From Spirochaetales bacterium (GTDB lineage: Bacteria; Spirochaetota; Spirochaetia; Sphaerochaetales; Sphaerochaetaceae): a stretch of DNA of 39,807 bases. A model generated the notes under the pieces. It saw only the letters and a list, made by a program, of their open reading frames with translations, ran no database searches and was not told the origin of the DNA. The stretch covers positions 1-39,807 of the forward strand of contig JALEVV010000086.1 of the NCBI GenBank assembly GCA_022788185.1, read 5' to 3'. Below are positions 7,337 to 15,694 of the stretch, one piece after another (within the stretch, counting starts at the first letter, position 1; each line of letters starts with the position of its first letter). A program made the position numbers and the translations under genes.

Positions 7337-9271
7337 TTATGAGAAAGCCTCCAGGACCCTTCTCAGTTTTTCAGCCTGAGGGACCACCGCACTCTCAAGC
7401 TCCCGGGAGAACGGTATGGGGGTATCCTCACCCGCAATCACCTTAACAGGACGCTTCAGGGCGGCAAAGCACTCAGGATCCGATGCGATCATTCCGGCAA
7501 CCGTTGCCATCACGGAGCCCGCAAAGGAAGGATCCTCCACCAGAATTACCATGCCGGTTTTGAGGACACTCTGCTTTATGGCCGGAAAATCAATGGGACG
7601 CAGCGACAGCAGATCTATGTGATCCACACGCCGTCCCGCCTCAGCAACCGCCCGCCTTGCGGTGAGCGTGGCACGGGAATAGGATATCAGGGTTATCTCA
7701 TCCCCCTCGCTTAAAAACTGTGCACGCCCGATCGGGAAGGAGGAAAAGGCATCACCGCACTCCCCGCTTGAGCCGTAAAGTGCCTTGTGCTCAATGAACA
7801 GCACCGGATCGGGATCGGCCCAGGCACTTTTCAGGAGGGCCTTTGCCGTAAAGGGATCGGACGGAGCCACCACCTTGAGTCCCGGAACATTCAGGAACAT
7901 CGATTCCAGCGACTGGGTGTGCTGCGAGCCATGTCCCGTGCCTGATCCCACCGGAGTGCGGAGGACCATGGGACATGAGAGCTGACCGGCCGACATGTAT
8001 CTGAGCTTTGCCGCATGGTTTATCAGGGCATCACTTGCCAGCGTAAGGAAATCCCCGTACATGATCTCGGCAATCACCCTCTCCCCCAGGATTCCGGCAC
8101 CGGCGGCAAGTCCGGTGAACGCCTCCTCACTGACAGGGGTTTCCAGTATCCTGTCGGGATATTCCTGATAAAGCGGGCCGGTGACCCCGAAGCAGCCTCC
8201 GTAAAGCCCCACATCCTCACCTATCAGGGTCGTTCTTTCATCGGAGAGCACCTCCGCAAGGGCCTCCCTTATGGCCAGGCGGTAAGTCGACGGGTGCATG
8301 CCGCTTTTCCTGACCTCGGTTACCGGGGACGGGGCGGTGACAAGCTTCCCCGTCTCCTCCAGGGTAAGTATTTCATCCTTAAGGGCAAAGGCCTTCTGCC
8401 ACTCCCCTTCCACGTAATCGCGGATGCTCTTCCGCATCGCCCTTACCGTACTCCTGTCGAGGCAGAGCTTCTTCTCGAATCTCAGGATCGGGTCCTTCTC
8501 CTTCCAGAAGGCTTCCTCCTCACCGCTCCGATAGGCCAGACGGTCGCTCTTACTGTGACCGCAGAAGCGATACGTGTTTACCTCGACGAACACGGGCTCC
8601 CCGTATTCAATCATGTAGGCCCTGGCCTTTTTCACGGTGTCATGAACATCATCGTAATCATTTCCGTCGGCCCGGAACGCCTTCATCGAATATCCGGCGG
8701 CCCTGGATGCGATGTCAGAGGTGCTTATCATCCTCTCGGCGGAGGCTGACATGCCGTAATGGTTGTTTTCGCAGTAGAACATCACGGGAAGGTTCCACAC
8801 CGAGGAGAGGTTCATGCATTCGTGGACCACGCCGCGGCTTGTGGCACCGTCTCCCATTATGGCAACGGAGATGTTCCTGCTTTTCTGCCGTCTCAGGGCG
8901 AAGGCAAGTCCCGTCGCGATCGCGACCCCTGAGCCCACTACGGCTGAGGATCCTGCATTGCATGTGGCAAGATCGGTCATGTGCATCGAACCGCCCAGGC
9001 CCTGACAGAGGCCGTGGCGGGAACCGAGCATCTCGGAAAACATCCGGAACACGGATGAGCCCTTTGCGATGTTGAATCCATGGGTACGGTGTGTGGGTAC
9101 GATCCAGTCCTTTGAGTCAAGGGCAAGACAGAGCCCGAAATGGCTGGCCTCCTGGCCTATGTTGAGATGGGTGGTCCCGTAAAGCTCGCCCCTGTCAAAG
9201 AGGCTCTGAAGCTTTTCCTCAAAGAAGCGGGACAGGTACATCCCCTTCAGAACGTCAGTATCACAATGCAT
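7337..9271 (-). CDS. Fused E1 alpha-beta subunit of a thiamine-diphosphate 2-oxoacid (pyruvate/acetoin-type) dehydrogenase
   Basis: 644 residues join the two E1 chains. The alpha part (1-315) has HLNIGQEASHFGL, the HRTHG region, GLGGSMHM and the thiamine-diphosphate motif GDG (140-142) ending at Asn170. The beta part (from about 328) begins TYRLAIREALAEVL and contains GEDVG, ETPVSEEAFTGLAAGAG and FIEHKALY, as in pyruvate, acetoin or branched-chain E1 beta. The linker is short and helical. By family it decarboxylates a 2-oxoacid and passes the acyl group to lipoyl-E2. No E2, E3 or lipoate gene is nearby, so partners must be elsewhere. GGAGAAACGG precedes the ATG. It is divergent from hpt. Substrate cannot be assigned from motifs alone. 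Confidence 0.9.
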   Translation of the reverse strand: MHCDTDVLKGMYLSRFFEEKLQSLFDRGELYGTTHLNIGQEASHFGLCLALDSKDWIVPTHRTHGFNIAKGSSVFRMFSEMLGSRHGLCQGLGGSMHMTDLATCNAGSSAVVGSGVAIATGLAFALRRQKSRNISVAIMGDGATSRGVVHECMNLSSVWNLPVMFYCENNHYGMSASAERMISTSDIASRAAGYSMKAFRADGNDYDDVHDTVKKARAYMIEYGEPVFVEVNTYRFCGHSKSDRLAYRSGEEEAFWKEKDPILRFEKKLCLDRSTVRAMRKSIRDYVEGEWQKAFALKDEILTLEETGKLVTAPSPVTEVRKSGMHPSTYRLAIREALAEVLSDERTTLIGEDVGLYGGCFGVTGPLYQEYPDRILETPVSEEAFTGLAAGAGILGERVIAEIMYGDFLTLASDALINHAAKLRYMSAGQLSCPMVLRTPVGSGTGHGSQHTQSLESMFLNVPGLKVVAPSDPFTAKALLKSAWADPDPVLFIEHKALYGSSGECGDAFSSFPIGRAQFLSEGDEITLISYSRATLTARRAVAEAGRRVDHIDLLSLRPIDFPAIKQSVLKTGMVILVEDPSFAGSVMATVAGMIASDPECFAALKRPVKVIAGEDTPIPFSRELESAVVPQAEKLRRVLEAFS

Positions 9272-9386
9272 TTTCCGTTTCTCCAGATGTAGAGTCTTTC
9301 AAAAGTCATTTAATCTTACACCCTGATTATCGGATTTGTGAAGCCTGAGGGTTCGCAATTATGCAGAAAAAGATATGCCATGACTC

Positions 9387-9415
9387 TTCAATAAAGAGTT
9401 GTTTTCCAATATGAT
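9387..9415 (+). promoter_or_regulatory. Promoter of the hpt purine cluster
   Basis: TTCAAT (9387-9392), a 17-bp spacer, then TATGAT (9410-9415). It lies 33 nt before the hpt start codon, which has its own GGAG site. The -35 box is a weak match; the -10 box is strong. Confidence 0.5.
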
Positions 9416-9448
9416 AGCTTTGTAAAATCATTTAGGAGATACCAATCA

Positions 9449-10012
9449 ATGGCCAAATCACTCACGATACCACCGCTAACGGAGGATCTTGCACAGGTAC
9501 TGATCGATGCTGACACCATTAACCGCCGTGTCACGGAGCTTGCTAACCAGATCAACCAGGATTACAGGGACATAAGCGAACCTTTGATACTCATCGGAGT
9601 ACTGAAAGGTTCTTTTATTTTCCTCTCTGATCTGTGCAGGAAACTGACGATTCCCCACGTCGTGGATTTCATCGCGATCTCATCATACGGCAATAAGGGT
9701 GAGGTCCAGGGAAACGTAAGAATGCTCATGGACATCAGGGAAGACATGGCAGGCAGGGACGTACTCATCGTGGAAGACATTCTTGACAGCGGAAACACTC
9801 TGGCATATCTTCAGAGGAACTTCGCAACCAGAGGTGCAAAGAGCGTGAGGATAGCCAGCTTCCTTGACAAGCCTGAAAGACACAAGATCGACCTGAAGCT
9901 CGATTACATGGGATTCACCATCCCCGATGTATGGGTAGTGGGTTACGGTCTCGACTATAAGGAAAAGTACAGGACCCTTCCGTACATCGCTGAAATGTAT
10001 CCGGTTCACTAA
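9449..10012 (+). CDS. hpt: Hypoxanthine phosphoribosyltransferase
   Basis: 187 residues, normal for the family. The PRPP-binding loop reads VLIVEDILDSGNTLAYL (about residues 107-123), with the paired acidic residues and SGNT typical of Hpt. Upstream GVLKGSFIFLSDLCRKL is the loop contacting pyrophosphate, and the C-terminal DVWVVGYGLDYKEKYR is the base-recognition region that favours 6-oxopurines. It converts hypoxanthine or guanine plus PRPP to IMP or GMP in the cytosol. GGAG precedes the ATG. It is the first gene of a four-gene purine cluster; the next gene starts 10 bp later. Confidence 0.95.
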   Translation: MAKSLTIPPLTEDLAQVLIDADTINRRVTELANQINQDYRDISEPLILIGVLKGSFIFLSDLCRKLTIPHVVDFIAISSYGNKGEVQGNVRMLMDIREDMAGRDVLIVEDILDSGNTLAYLQRNFATRGAKSVRIASFLDKPERHKIDLKLDYMGFTIPDVWVVGYGLDYKEKYRTLPYIAEMYPVH

Positions 10013-10022
10013 GGAGAATAAA

Positions 10023-10562
10023 ATGGACGCTGATAAGTTTTACGTTAGCTACAACACCGTTCACAAGCTCGTAAAAGGTCTTGCCGAGAAGATTGAGGCA
10101 AGTGGCTTTGACCCAGATGTAATCGTCGCGATCGGTTCAGGCGGCTTCATTCCGGCAAGAATCATCAAGACTTTCATCAACAGGCCCATCTATGCAGTCG
10201 GTATCTCATATTACGGTATGGACAACAAGCACAAGACCCATCCCACGAAGATCCAGTGGATCGACGAGGTGGCGGAGCAGCTCAAGGGCAAGAAGATCCT
10301 TCTCATCGACGAGGTCGATGACACAAGGGCTACCCTCGCATACTGTGTCGGGGAACTTCTCAGCTATCAGCCTGAGGAGATCGCCGTACTGGTACTTCAC
10401 AACAAGCTGAAGAAAAAGGATGTGGACTTTCCTCCCGAAATAAAGAGATACTATCCCGCACTTGAAATCGGTGATGTCTGGATCAAGTATCCCTGGGATG
10501 CGGCAGACATCGATGAGCACACCGCAAATGAGGCGGAAATGCTCAGGAACATGACAAAATAA
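10023..10562 (+). CDS. Second purine phosphoribosyltransferase (xanthine/Hpt1-like)
   Basis: 179 residues with the PRTase fold: VIVAIGSGGFIPARII near the N-terminus and the PRPP loop ILLIDEVDDTRATLAY (about residues 93-108), where TRAT replaces the usual SGxT. The C-terminal DVWIKYPWDAADIDEH matches the COG2236 group (Hpt1/xanthine PRTases). By family it salvages xanthine, guanine or hypoxanthine; which one is not readable. AAGGAGAA precedes the ATG. Two PRTases in tandem followed by purA and purB make a salvage and IMP-to-AMP branch. A hairpin follows it. Confidence 0.85.
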   Translation: MDADKFYVSYNTVHKLVKGLAEKIEASGFDPDVIVAIGSGGFIPARIIKTFINRPIYAVGISYYGMDNKHKTHPTKIQWIDEVAEQLKGKKILLIDEVDDTRATLAYCVGELLSYQPEEIAVLVLHNKLKKKDVDFPPEIKRYYPALEIGDVWIKYPWDAADIDEHTANEAEMLRNMTK

Positions 10563-10567
10563 ACCAC

Positions 10568-10597
10568 ATAAGAGGCCCGAGGGCCTCTTATAATCTT
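10568..10597 (+). terminator. Hairpin between the PRTase gene and purA
   Basis: ATAAGAGGCCC-GA-GGGCCTCTTAT (10568-10591) is a perfect inverted repeat, followed by AATCTTT. The T tract is short, so it may be an attenuator or an mRNA-stability element rather than a full terminator. purA starts 33 nt later and could still be reached by read-through. Confidence 0.5.
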
Positions 10598-10623
10598 TAT
10601 ATAGCTGAAAGGAAGCAGAAAAC

Positions 10624-11898
10624 ATGAGTAATGTAACAGCCATCGTGGGTGTCCAGTGGGGCGATGAGGGAAAAGGACGTGTCGTTGACTACCTGGCAAA
10701 GGATGCGGAAATCGTCATCCGTTATCAGGGAGGAGACAACGCAGGTCATACGGTAATAAACGATAAGGGTAAGTTTGCCCTTCACATCATTCCTTCCGGT
10801 GTCTTCAATGAGGATACGATGAACATCGTTTCCGCAGGTACCGTTGTCAACTTCAACACAATGCAGGAGGAGATTGAGAATATCGAGGCTGTCACGAAGC
10901 AGGAGGTCACGAACGTCTTCATCGACGAGAGGGCTCATCTCATCATGCCCTATCACATTCTCCTGGACGGTGCGGAGGAGAGCAAGAGGGACTCCTCCCA
11001 GAAGATCGGAACCACAAAGCGCGGCATCGGCCCATGCTACAGCGACAAGGCCTCCAGAATGGGGCTTCGCGCAGGCGACCTCAAGGATGAGGAGTGGCTG
11101 AGAAAGCGCATAGAGATGCTGCTTCCCAAGAAGAACAGGGATCTGGAGTACTATGGTCTTAAGACCTTCACGGTCGATGAGCTCATGGAGGTCTGTGCCG
11201 CCTGGCGCCGCCGCTTCGGAGACTACATCATCGATACCATCCCCCTCGTGAGGGAAGCGGTCGAGAAGGACAGGAAGATCCTGCTTGAGGGCCAGCTCGG
11301 AATCATGAGGGACAATGACTGGGGCATCTACCCCTACACCACCTCCTCCAATCCGACGGCTGCCGGTGCATGCAACGGTGCGGGAATCGCTCCGAGACAC
11401 ATCAGCAAGGTGGTAGGTGTCATCAAGGCATACTCCACAAGCGTAGGCGGTGGTCCGTACATGACCGAGCTCTTCGATGCCGACGGTGAGAAGCTGAGGA
11501 ATCTCGGCGGTGAGTACGGCGCCACGACAGGCCGCCCCAGACGCTGCGGCTGGCTCGATCTCGTGGCCGCGGACTATGCATGCTACATGAACGGAATCAC
11601 CGATCTGGCGCTCACCAAGCTTGACATCCTCGACACCTTCGAGAAGATCAAGGTGTGTACCGGATACATGATCGAAGGTGAGTACTACACAAACCTCCCC
11701 GGAACACAGCTTCAGGAGAAGGCAAAGCCGATCTACGAGGAGTGGGAAGGCTGGATGTGCGATACAAGCCGCTGCCGCACCTGGGATGAGCTTCCTCAGA
11801 AGGCAAAGGACTATGTGCTCATGCTCGAGGAGAAACTCGGAGTTCACATCACATACATCTCAGTAGGCCCCGAACGCGACCAGCTCATCATCAGATAA
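10624..11898 (+). CDS. purA: Adenylosuccinate synthetase
   Basis: 424 residues, normal length. The GTP/IMP loop VGVQWGDEGKGRVVDYL lies at about 8-24, followed by RYQGGDNAGHTV and the catalytic Asp/His pair of the family. GTTKRGIGPCYSDKASR, GQLGIMRDNDWGIYPYTTSSN-type and TTGRPRRCGWLDLV segments are all conserved (the second differs slightly from the common GTYPYVTSSN form). It condenses IMP and aspartate using GTP, the first step from IMP to AMP, in the cytosol. GAAAGGA precedes the ATG. purB follows after 10 bp. Confidence 0.97.
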   Translation: MSNVTAIVGVQWGDEGKGRVVDYLAKDAEIVIRYQGGDNAGHTVINDKGKFALHIIPSGVFNEDTMNIVSAGTVVNFNTMQEEIENIEAVTKQEVTNVFIDERAHLIMPYHILLDGAEESKRDSSQKIGTTKRGIGPCYSDKASRMGLRAGDLKDEEWLRKRIEMLLPKKNRDLEYYGLKTFTVDELMEVCAAWRRRFGDYIIDTIPLVREAVEKDRKILLEGQLGIMRDNDWGIYPYTTSSNPTAAGACNGAGIAPRHISKVVGVIKAYSTSVGGGPYMTELFDADGEKLRNLGGEYGATTGRPRRCGWLDLVAADYACYMNGITDLALTKLDILDTFEKIKVCTGYMIEGEYYTNLPGTQLQEKAKPIYEEWEGWMCDTSRCRTWDELPQKAKDYVLMLEEKLGVHITYISVGPERDQLIIR

Positions 11899-11908
11899 CG
11901 GAGAAGGC

Positions 11909-13306
11909 ATGACCGAATTCAACCACGACACTTTCATATCCCCCTTCACCTGGCGCTACGGCTCCGGGGAGATGAGGGCCATCTACTCGGAAAGACACAA
12001 GAGGGAGCTTCTCCGCCGTGTCTGGATCGCACTGGCCAAGGCAGAGTCCAGGGCCGGGCTCGTCACTGAAGAACAGATCGCCGAGCTTGAAGCCCATGCC
12101 ACTGACATCGACATCGAACGGGCAACCGAAATCGAGAACGAGATAAAGCATGATCTCATGGCCGAAATCAGAACCTATGCGGAGCAGTGCCCGAAAGCAG
12201 CCGCGGTAATCCATCTCGGGGCAACCAGCATGGACATCCTCGACAATATGGATGCGGTGAGGCTTAAGGAAGCCCTCTGCCTCATCATAAGCCGCACCGA
12301 TGAGCTCATCAGGGCCTTCGCTGAGAAGGTTGAGGTGTACAAGGCCGTGCCGTGCATGGCCTTCACCCACCTCCAGCCCGCCGAGATAACGACGGTAGGC
12401 TACCGCTTCGCCCAGACGCTGCAGGACCTTCTTGATGACAGGAAGGAGCTTTCGGAAGTCCTTTCCTCCATCCGTGGAAAGGGCATGAAGGGTGCCGTCG
12501 GCACTGCCGCAAGCTATGTGGAGCTGGTAAAGGGCCGCGGGATTACGGCCATTGAGCTGGAGAAGGCCGTAATGGATGAGCTGGGTCTCACGGCATATGA
12601 TGCCGCAACCCAGATTTACACGAGGAAGCAGGACCTCCGGGTCACTGCCGCCCTCTCAGCCCTCTCCGCAACCCTGTACAAGTTCGCTGCCGACTTCAGG
12701 ATCATGCAGTCCCCTCCCGTCGGTGAGTGGTCAGAGCCCTTCGGAAAGAAGCAGGTCGGCTCCTCCGCGATGCCCTTCAAGCGCAACCCCATCAACATGG
12801 AGAAGGTTGACTCACTTACGAGACTCGTATCAGCCCAGTATCAGGTGGCATGGCAGAACAGCGTGACCACCTTCCTGGAAAGAACCCTCGATGACTCGGC
12901 AAACAGGAGGGTCTTCCTCCCTGAGTGTTTCCTGGCAACTGAGGAAGCGCTCATCACGGTGAAGAAGGTTGTCTCCGGAATGACGGTCCATGAGTCGGGA
13001 ATTGAAAGACTCCTTGCCTCCTACGGTCTCTTCAGTGCGACCGAGCGCCTTCTGATGGAGCTCGGAAAGCGCGGTGCCAACAGGCAGGACATGCATGAGG
13101 TCATAAGGGAAGAAAGCCTTAAGGCGTGGGCAATTGTCCAGCAGGGCGGGGAAAATCCCCTTCTCGGCTATCTCCTCGACAACGATGAGATAAAAAAATA
13201 CCTCACCTCAGATGAGGTGAGGGAACTCATGGATGCCTCCCACTACACGGGAGACGCCGAAGCCAGATGCGACCTTGTGCTCAGACGAGTACAAGACCTG
13301 CTTTAA
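11909..13306 (+). CDS. purB: Adenylosuccinate lyase
   Basis: 465 residues of the fumarase/aspartase superfamily. The signature GSSAMPFKRNPINMEKV lies at 284-300; the flexible loop Ser is the expected catalytic base. HLGATSMDILDN (about 102-113) and FTHLQPAEITT (152-162) hold the other active-site residues. It releases fumarate from adenylosuccinate to form AMP and also acts on SAICAR in de novo purine synthesis. CGGAGAAGG precedes the ATG. The last 26 bp overlap the convergent VTT gene, and no terminator hairpin is seen between them. Confidence 0.96.
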   Translation: MTEFNHDTFISPFTWRYGSGEMRAIYSERHKRELLRRVWIALAKAESRAGLVTEEQIAELEAHATDIDIERATEIENEIKHDLMAEIRTYAEQCPKAAAVIHLGATSMDILDNMDAVRLKEALCLIISRTDELIRAFAEKVEVYKAVPCMAFTHLQPAEITTVGYRFAQTLQDLLDDRKELSEVLSSIRGKGMKGAVGTAASYVELVKGRGITAIELEKAVMDELGLTAYDAATQIYTRKQDLRVTAALSALSATLYKFAADFRIMQSPPVGEWSEPFGKKQVGSSAMPFKRNPINMEKVDSLTRLVSAQYQVAWQNSVTTFLERTLDDSANRRVFLPECFLATEEALITVKKVVSGMTVHESGIERLLASYGLFSATERLLMELGKRGANRQDMHEVIREESLKAWAIVQQGGENPLLGYLLDNDEIKKYLTSDEVRELMDASHYTGDAEARCDLVLRRVQDLL

Positions 13307-13859
13307 AGAGGAAAAAGAAGATACCCATCCTCAGAACCCGGAAAAAGCATGCGGGAATGACCTTTGAGGCATCCACCCGCATGACGCCGGTGGCGATGCA
13401 TACGGTCGAGAACGGAATGGGAAGAAGTGCGGCGAGGATTACGAAAACCACGCCGTATTTTTTTATGTAGGCACCCCACTTCGCTTCCGCCTTCGCGCTC
13501 ACGCGGGCGATGGCGGGAATCTTATCGAGAAGACGCCCCACACAGTACCCGGTGACGCCGCCTAGCGCCGATGCTATCCCGATAATCGGGATTATCTTAT
13601 ACCATTCCATACCGGCCACGATCGGGAAGACGAAGTCCGGAGAGAGCGGCATTATGAAAAGATCCACAATATACACATACAGGAAGATGCCCAGGAGTCC
13701 GAAGTGCTCGTCCACATAGTTGACTATCCAGCTGTAGTTATCGACACCGATGTACTTCACTGCCATGAAAAATCCAATGAAGATCAGCACCATGGGGATG
13801 AATCCTATAATAAGGATCCTGCCCCAGGGTAGATGTACGTCCTTATCTTCCTTACTCAC
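13281..13859 (-). CDS. VTT-domain (DedA/YqaA-like) membrane protein
   Basis: 192 residues with about five hydrophobic segments. The core has the VTT pattern: FIMPLSPDFVFPIVAGMEW, a glycine-rich ASALGGVTGYCVGRLL segment and the re-entrant-like KYGVVFVILAALLPIPFSTVCIATGVMR with the family's Pro-Ile/Pro-Phe motif. DedA-superfamily proteins handle lipid-carrier or phospholipid flipping; the exact role here is unknown. The start is GTG at 13859, overlapping the alanyl-tRNA editing gene's stop by 4 bp (GTGA). Last gene of a three-gene operon; its tail overlaps purB by 26 bp. Confidence 0.85.
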   Translation of the reverse strand: MSKEDKDVHLPWGRILIIGFIPMVLIFIGFFMAVKYIGVDNYSWIVNYVDEHFGLLGIFLYVYIVDLFIMPLSPDFVFPIVAGMEWYKIIPIIGIASALGGVTGYCVGRLLDKIPAIARVSAKAEAKWGAYIKKYGVVFVILAALLPIPFSTVCIATGVMRVDASKVIPACFFRVLRMGIFFFLFKAGLVLV

Positions 13860-14971
13860 CTTAGAATCTCCCTGACGCTTTCAAGCAGCACCTCCTCGGA
13901 AAGAGCGGACACACCCTGAAAGAGAGGAGCCCTTCCGCCGCCCTTGAGAGCAAGTGCGGCTGCCTCCTTCTTAAGAAGCGCAAACCTTTCCTGACTCCCG
14001 AAGAACAGCCAGCCGGTACGGCCTGACTCCGCATGGGTTATGAAGTACTCTCCGTCCCTGAGATGGGGCTGGAAGGCAGAAAGCGGGTATGGGGAAGAAA
14101 ACAGGCTGTCACACCCGGAGGCAAGCAGGATTTCCGCTCCCTTTTCCTCTGCGGCCTTCAGAGTCCCCTTCAGCTGACGGTTCTCCTCTGCAAGTCTTTC
14201 CGCCGCGGCAAGGATGCTGTCCTCCCTGGCTGAAAGCAGTGCCGAGAGCCCCTTTACCAGGGCAGCATCGCTCCTGCGCTTTGCCTTTGCCCTTTCGCCG
14301 GTCCTCCAGATCGTCCTCACATGCCCCCTTATCATCTCTGATCCGGCGTAACTGATCTCACCGATCTCGGAAGTGGAAGCCGTATGAATGCCTCCGCATG
14401 CGATCATGTCCACACCTTCAATGACGACAATCCTGACATCCCCGTCAACCTTGATGGAACGCCTGAGGCCGAGGCCCTCCGCCTCGCTGTGGCTCATTTC
14501 CCTGTAATAAACCCTGTGACCTTCATTTATCGCACTGTTTGCCTCATCCTCAAGCGTAAGGAGCACCTCCTCCCCGATTTCACCCCTGTCGGTCTCTATC
14601 GTGAGAATGTCCTCCCCCTGATGGACGGAAAGCGTGCCGATGCCATGATTCGTGAACATAAGTCCCGAGAGCAGATGCTGGGCTGTATGCTGCTGCATGT
14701 AGTCATATCTGTGCTCCCAGTCCAGGGTGATGGTAACGCTGTCACCGGCCTTAAAACGGGATGTGTCCTTCATCACATGAAGAATCTCATCACCCTCATG
14801 CAGTGTATCACTGTAGGGGACACCTTCAATCCATCCCCTGTCTCCCGGCTGGCCTCCGCCCTCCGGGTAGCTTACCGTGCGCGAAAGATAAAGGCCTTGC
14901 GGCGTAACGGCGGTAACCGTCGCTGATATGCTTTTTGCATAGGGCTCTTTATAGTAATACATCTCTGTCAT
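13856..14971 (-). CDS. Alanyl-tRNA editing protein (AlaX type, with DHHA1 domain)
   Basis: 371 residues. SYPEGGGQPGDRG (34-46) and the zinc-ligand motifs HTAQH (His95, His99) and CGGIH (Cys192, His196) mark the AlaRS-like editing domain. A helical linker (about 225-280) is followed by a C-terminal DHHA1-like region with ALKGGGRAPLFQG. By family it hydrolyses Ser- or Gly-charged tRNA-Ala in trans. The aminoacylation domain of AlaRS is absent and the length fits AlaX-L. GGAAGGAAAG precedes the ATG. It overlaps the upstream TRIC gene by 4 bp (ATGA) and the downstream VTT gene by 4 bp. Confidence 0.92.
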   Translation of the reverse strand: MTEMYYYKEPYAKSISATVTAVTPQGLYLSRTVSYPEGGGQPGDRGWIEGVPYSDTLHEGDEILHVMKDTSRFKAGDSVTITLDWEHRYDYMQQHTAQHLLSGLMFTNHGIGTLSVHQGEDILTIETDRGEIGEEVLLTLEDEANSAINEGHRVYYREMSHSEAEGLGLRRSIKVDGDVRIVVIEGVDMIACGGIHTASTSEIGEISYAGSEMIRGHVRTIWRTGERAKAKRRSDAALVKGLSALLSAREDSILAAAERLAEENRQLKGTLKAAEEKGAEILLASGCDSLFSSPYPLSAFQPHLRDGEYFITHAESGRTGWLFFGSQERFALLKKEAAALALKGGGRAPLFQGVSALSEEVLLESVREILR

Positions 14972-15606
14972 CTTCTTTCCTTCCTCTCCTCACCTACCAT
15001 TCTTGCAACGGGCAGCCTCAGATGCCAGTGCATCGCACAGAGGCGGAGCACTGTGACGAAGATCATTGTCAGCGTAAGCGTCAGCCGGGGATTGAAGTTC
15101 AGACGGGTCATCAGCACGAAGAGTGCCGCTCCGATTATCGCAGCCGAAGCATAGAAATCACTGGTGAGCACCGCAGGGACTTCCTTGGAAAACACGTCTC
15201 TCAGTACTCCTCCGCCAACTGCTCCGATGACCCCGGCGAAAATCTGACCGACCGGTCCGATTCCGGCCTGAAGTGCCTTCTGGGCACCGAGTGCCGTGAA
15301 CACTCCCAGTCCGATTGCGTCACAGATGAGAATGATGCGCCACCGTCCTACGACCCATGGGGCAATGAAGAATACGGTCGCTCCCGTTATGATGCAGGCA
15401 ATGAGGTATGAACTGTCCCGGAACGAGGCGACCGGAGTCGCTCCGATCAGGCAGTCCCTTACCATTCCTCCCGCACATCCGACAGTGATCGCGAATACAA
15501 TTACACCGAGGAAGTCCAGTCTGTTACGGACACCCTTGACCGCACCTGTAATGGCAAATATGACCGTCCCGAAAATATCCAGGAAATAGATCAGCTCGTT
15601 CTGCAT
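14968..15606 (-). CDS. TRIC/YicG-type (UPF0126) membrane protein
   Basis: I start it at the ATG at 15606 (212 residues); the frame stays open upstream but runs into the divergent gene and has no family-like sequence there. Two repeated three-helix units are seen, each with a glycine-rich loop: AGGMVRDCLIG and GGGVLRDVFSKEVPAVL, the hallmark of the bacterial TRIC/UPF0126 family (cation channels; some are called glycine transporters). There is no Shine-Dalgarno sequence. Instead TACATT sits 6 nt before the ATG, inside a copy of the 1851-2094 repeat core. First gene of the operon with the tRNA-editing and VTT genes. Confidence 0.88.
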   Translation of the reverse strand: MQNELIYFLDIFGTVIFAITGAVKGVRNRLDFLGVIVFAITVGCAGGMVRDCLIGATPVASFRDSSYLIACIITGATVFFIAPWVVGRWRIILICDAIGLGVFTALGAQKALQAGIGPVGQIFAGVIGAVGGGVLRDVFSKEVPAVLTSDFYASAAIIGAALFVLMTRLNFNPRLTLTLTMIFVTVLRLCAMHWHLRLPVARMVGEERKERR

Positions 15607-15619
15607 GGTATAAATGTAA
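15607..15619 (-). repeat. Isolated copy of the GGTATAAATGTAA repeat core at a start codon
   Basis: These 13 bases are identical to the core of the six-copy array at 1851-2094 and in the same orientation. The copy touches the ATG of the TRIC-type gene. On the minus strand it reads TTACATTTATACC-ATG, with TACATT placed as a -10 box 6 nt before the start. Confidence 0.55.
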
Positions 15620-15648
15620 TCGTTTAAAGGGGAAAAAGCCATATATCT

Positions 15649-15676
15649 TTGACTTTTTCGGAAAATCAGATATCTT
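15649..15676 (+). promoter_or_regulatory. Promoter of the coiled-coil protein gene
   Basis: TTGACT (15649-15654), a 16-bp spacer, then TATCTT (15671-15676). It is followed by GGAGG and the start codon at 15695. Confidence 0.5.
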
Positions 15677-15694
15677 TCACCGTGGAGGAAAACT

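Noticed and set aside
8015-8749. 244-codon plus-strand frame opposite the E1 fusion gene
   Set aside because: Antisense to conserved E1 sequence, no recognisable motif, no ribosome site.
10597-11847. 416-codon open frame on the minus strand across purA
   Set aside because: It lies wholly antisense to a complete, motif-bearing purA, has no ribosome site and resembles no family; it is a codon-bias shadow.
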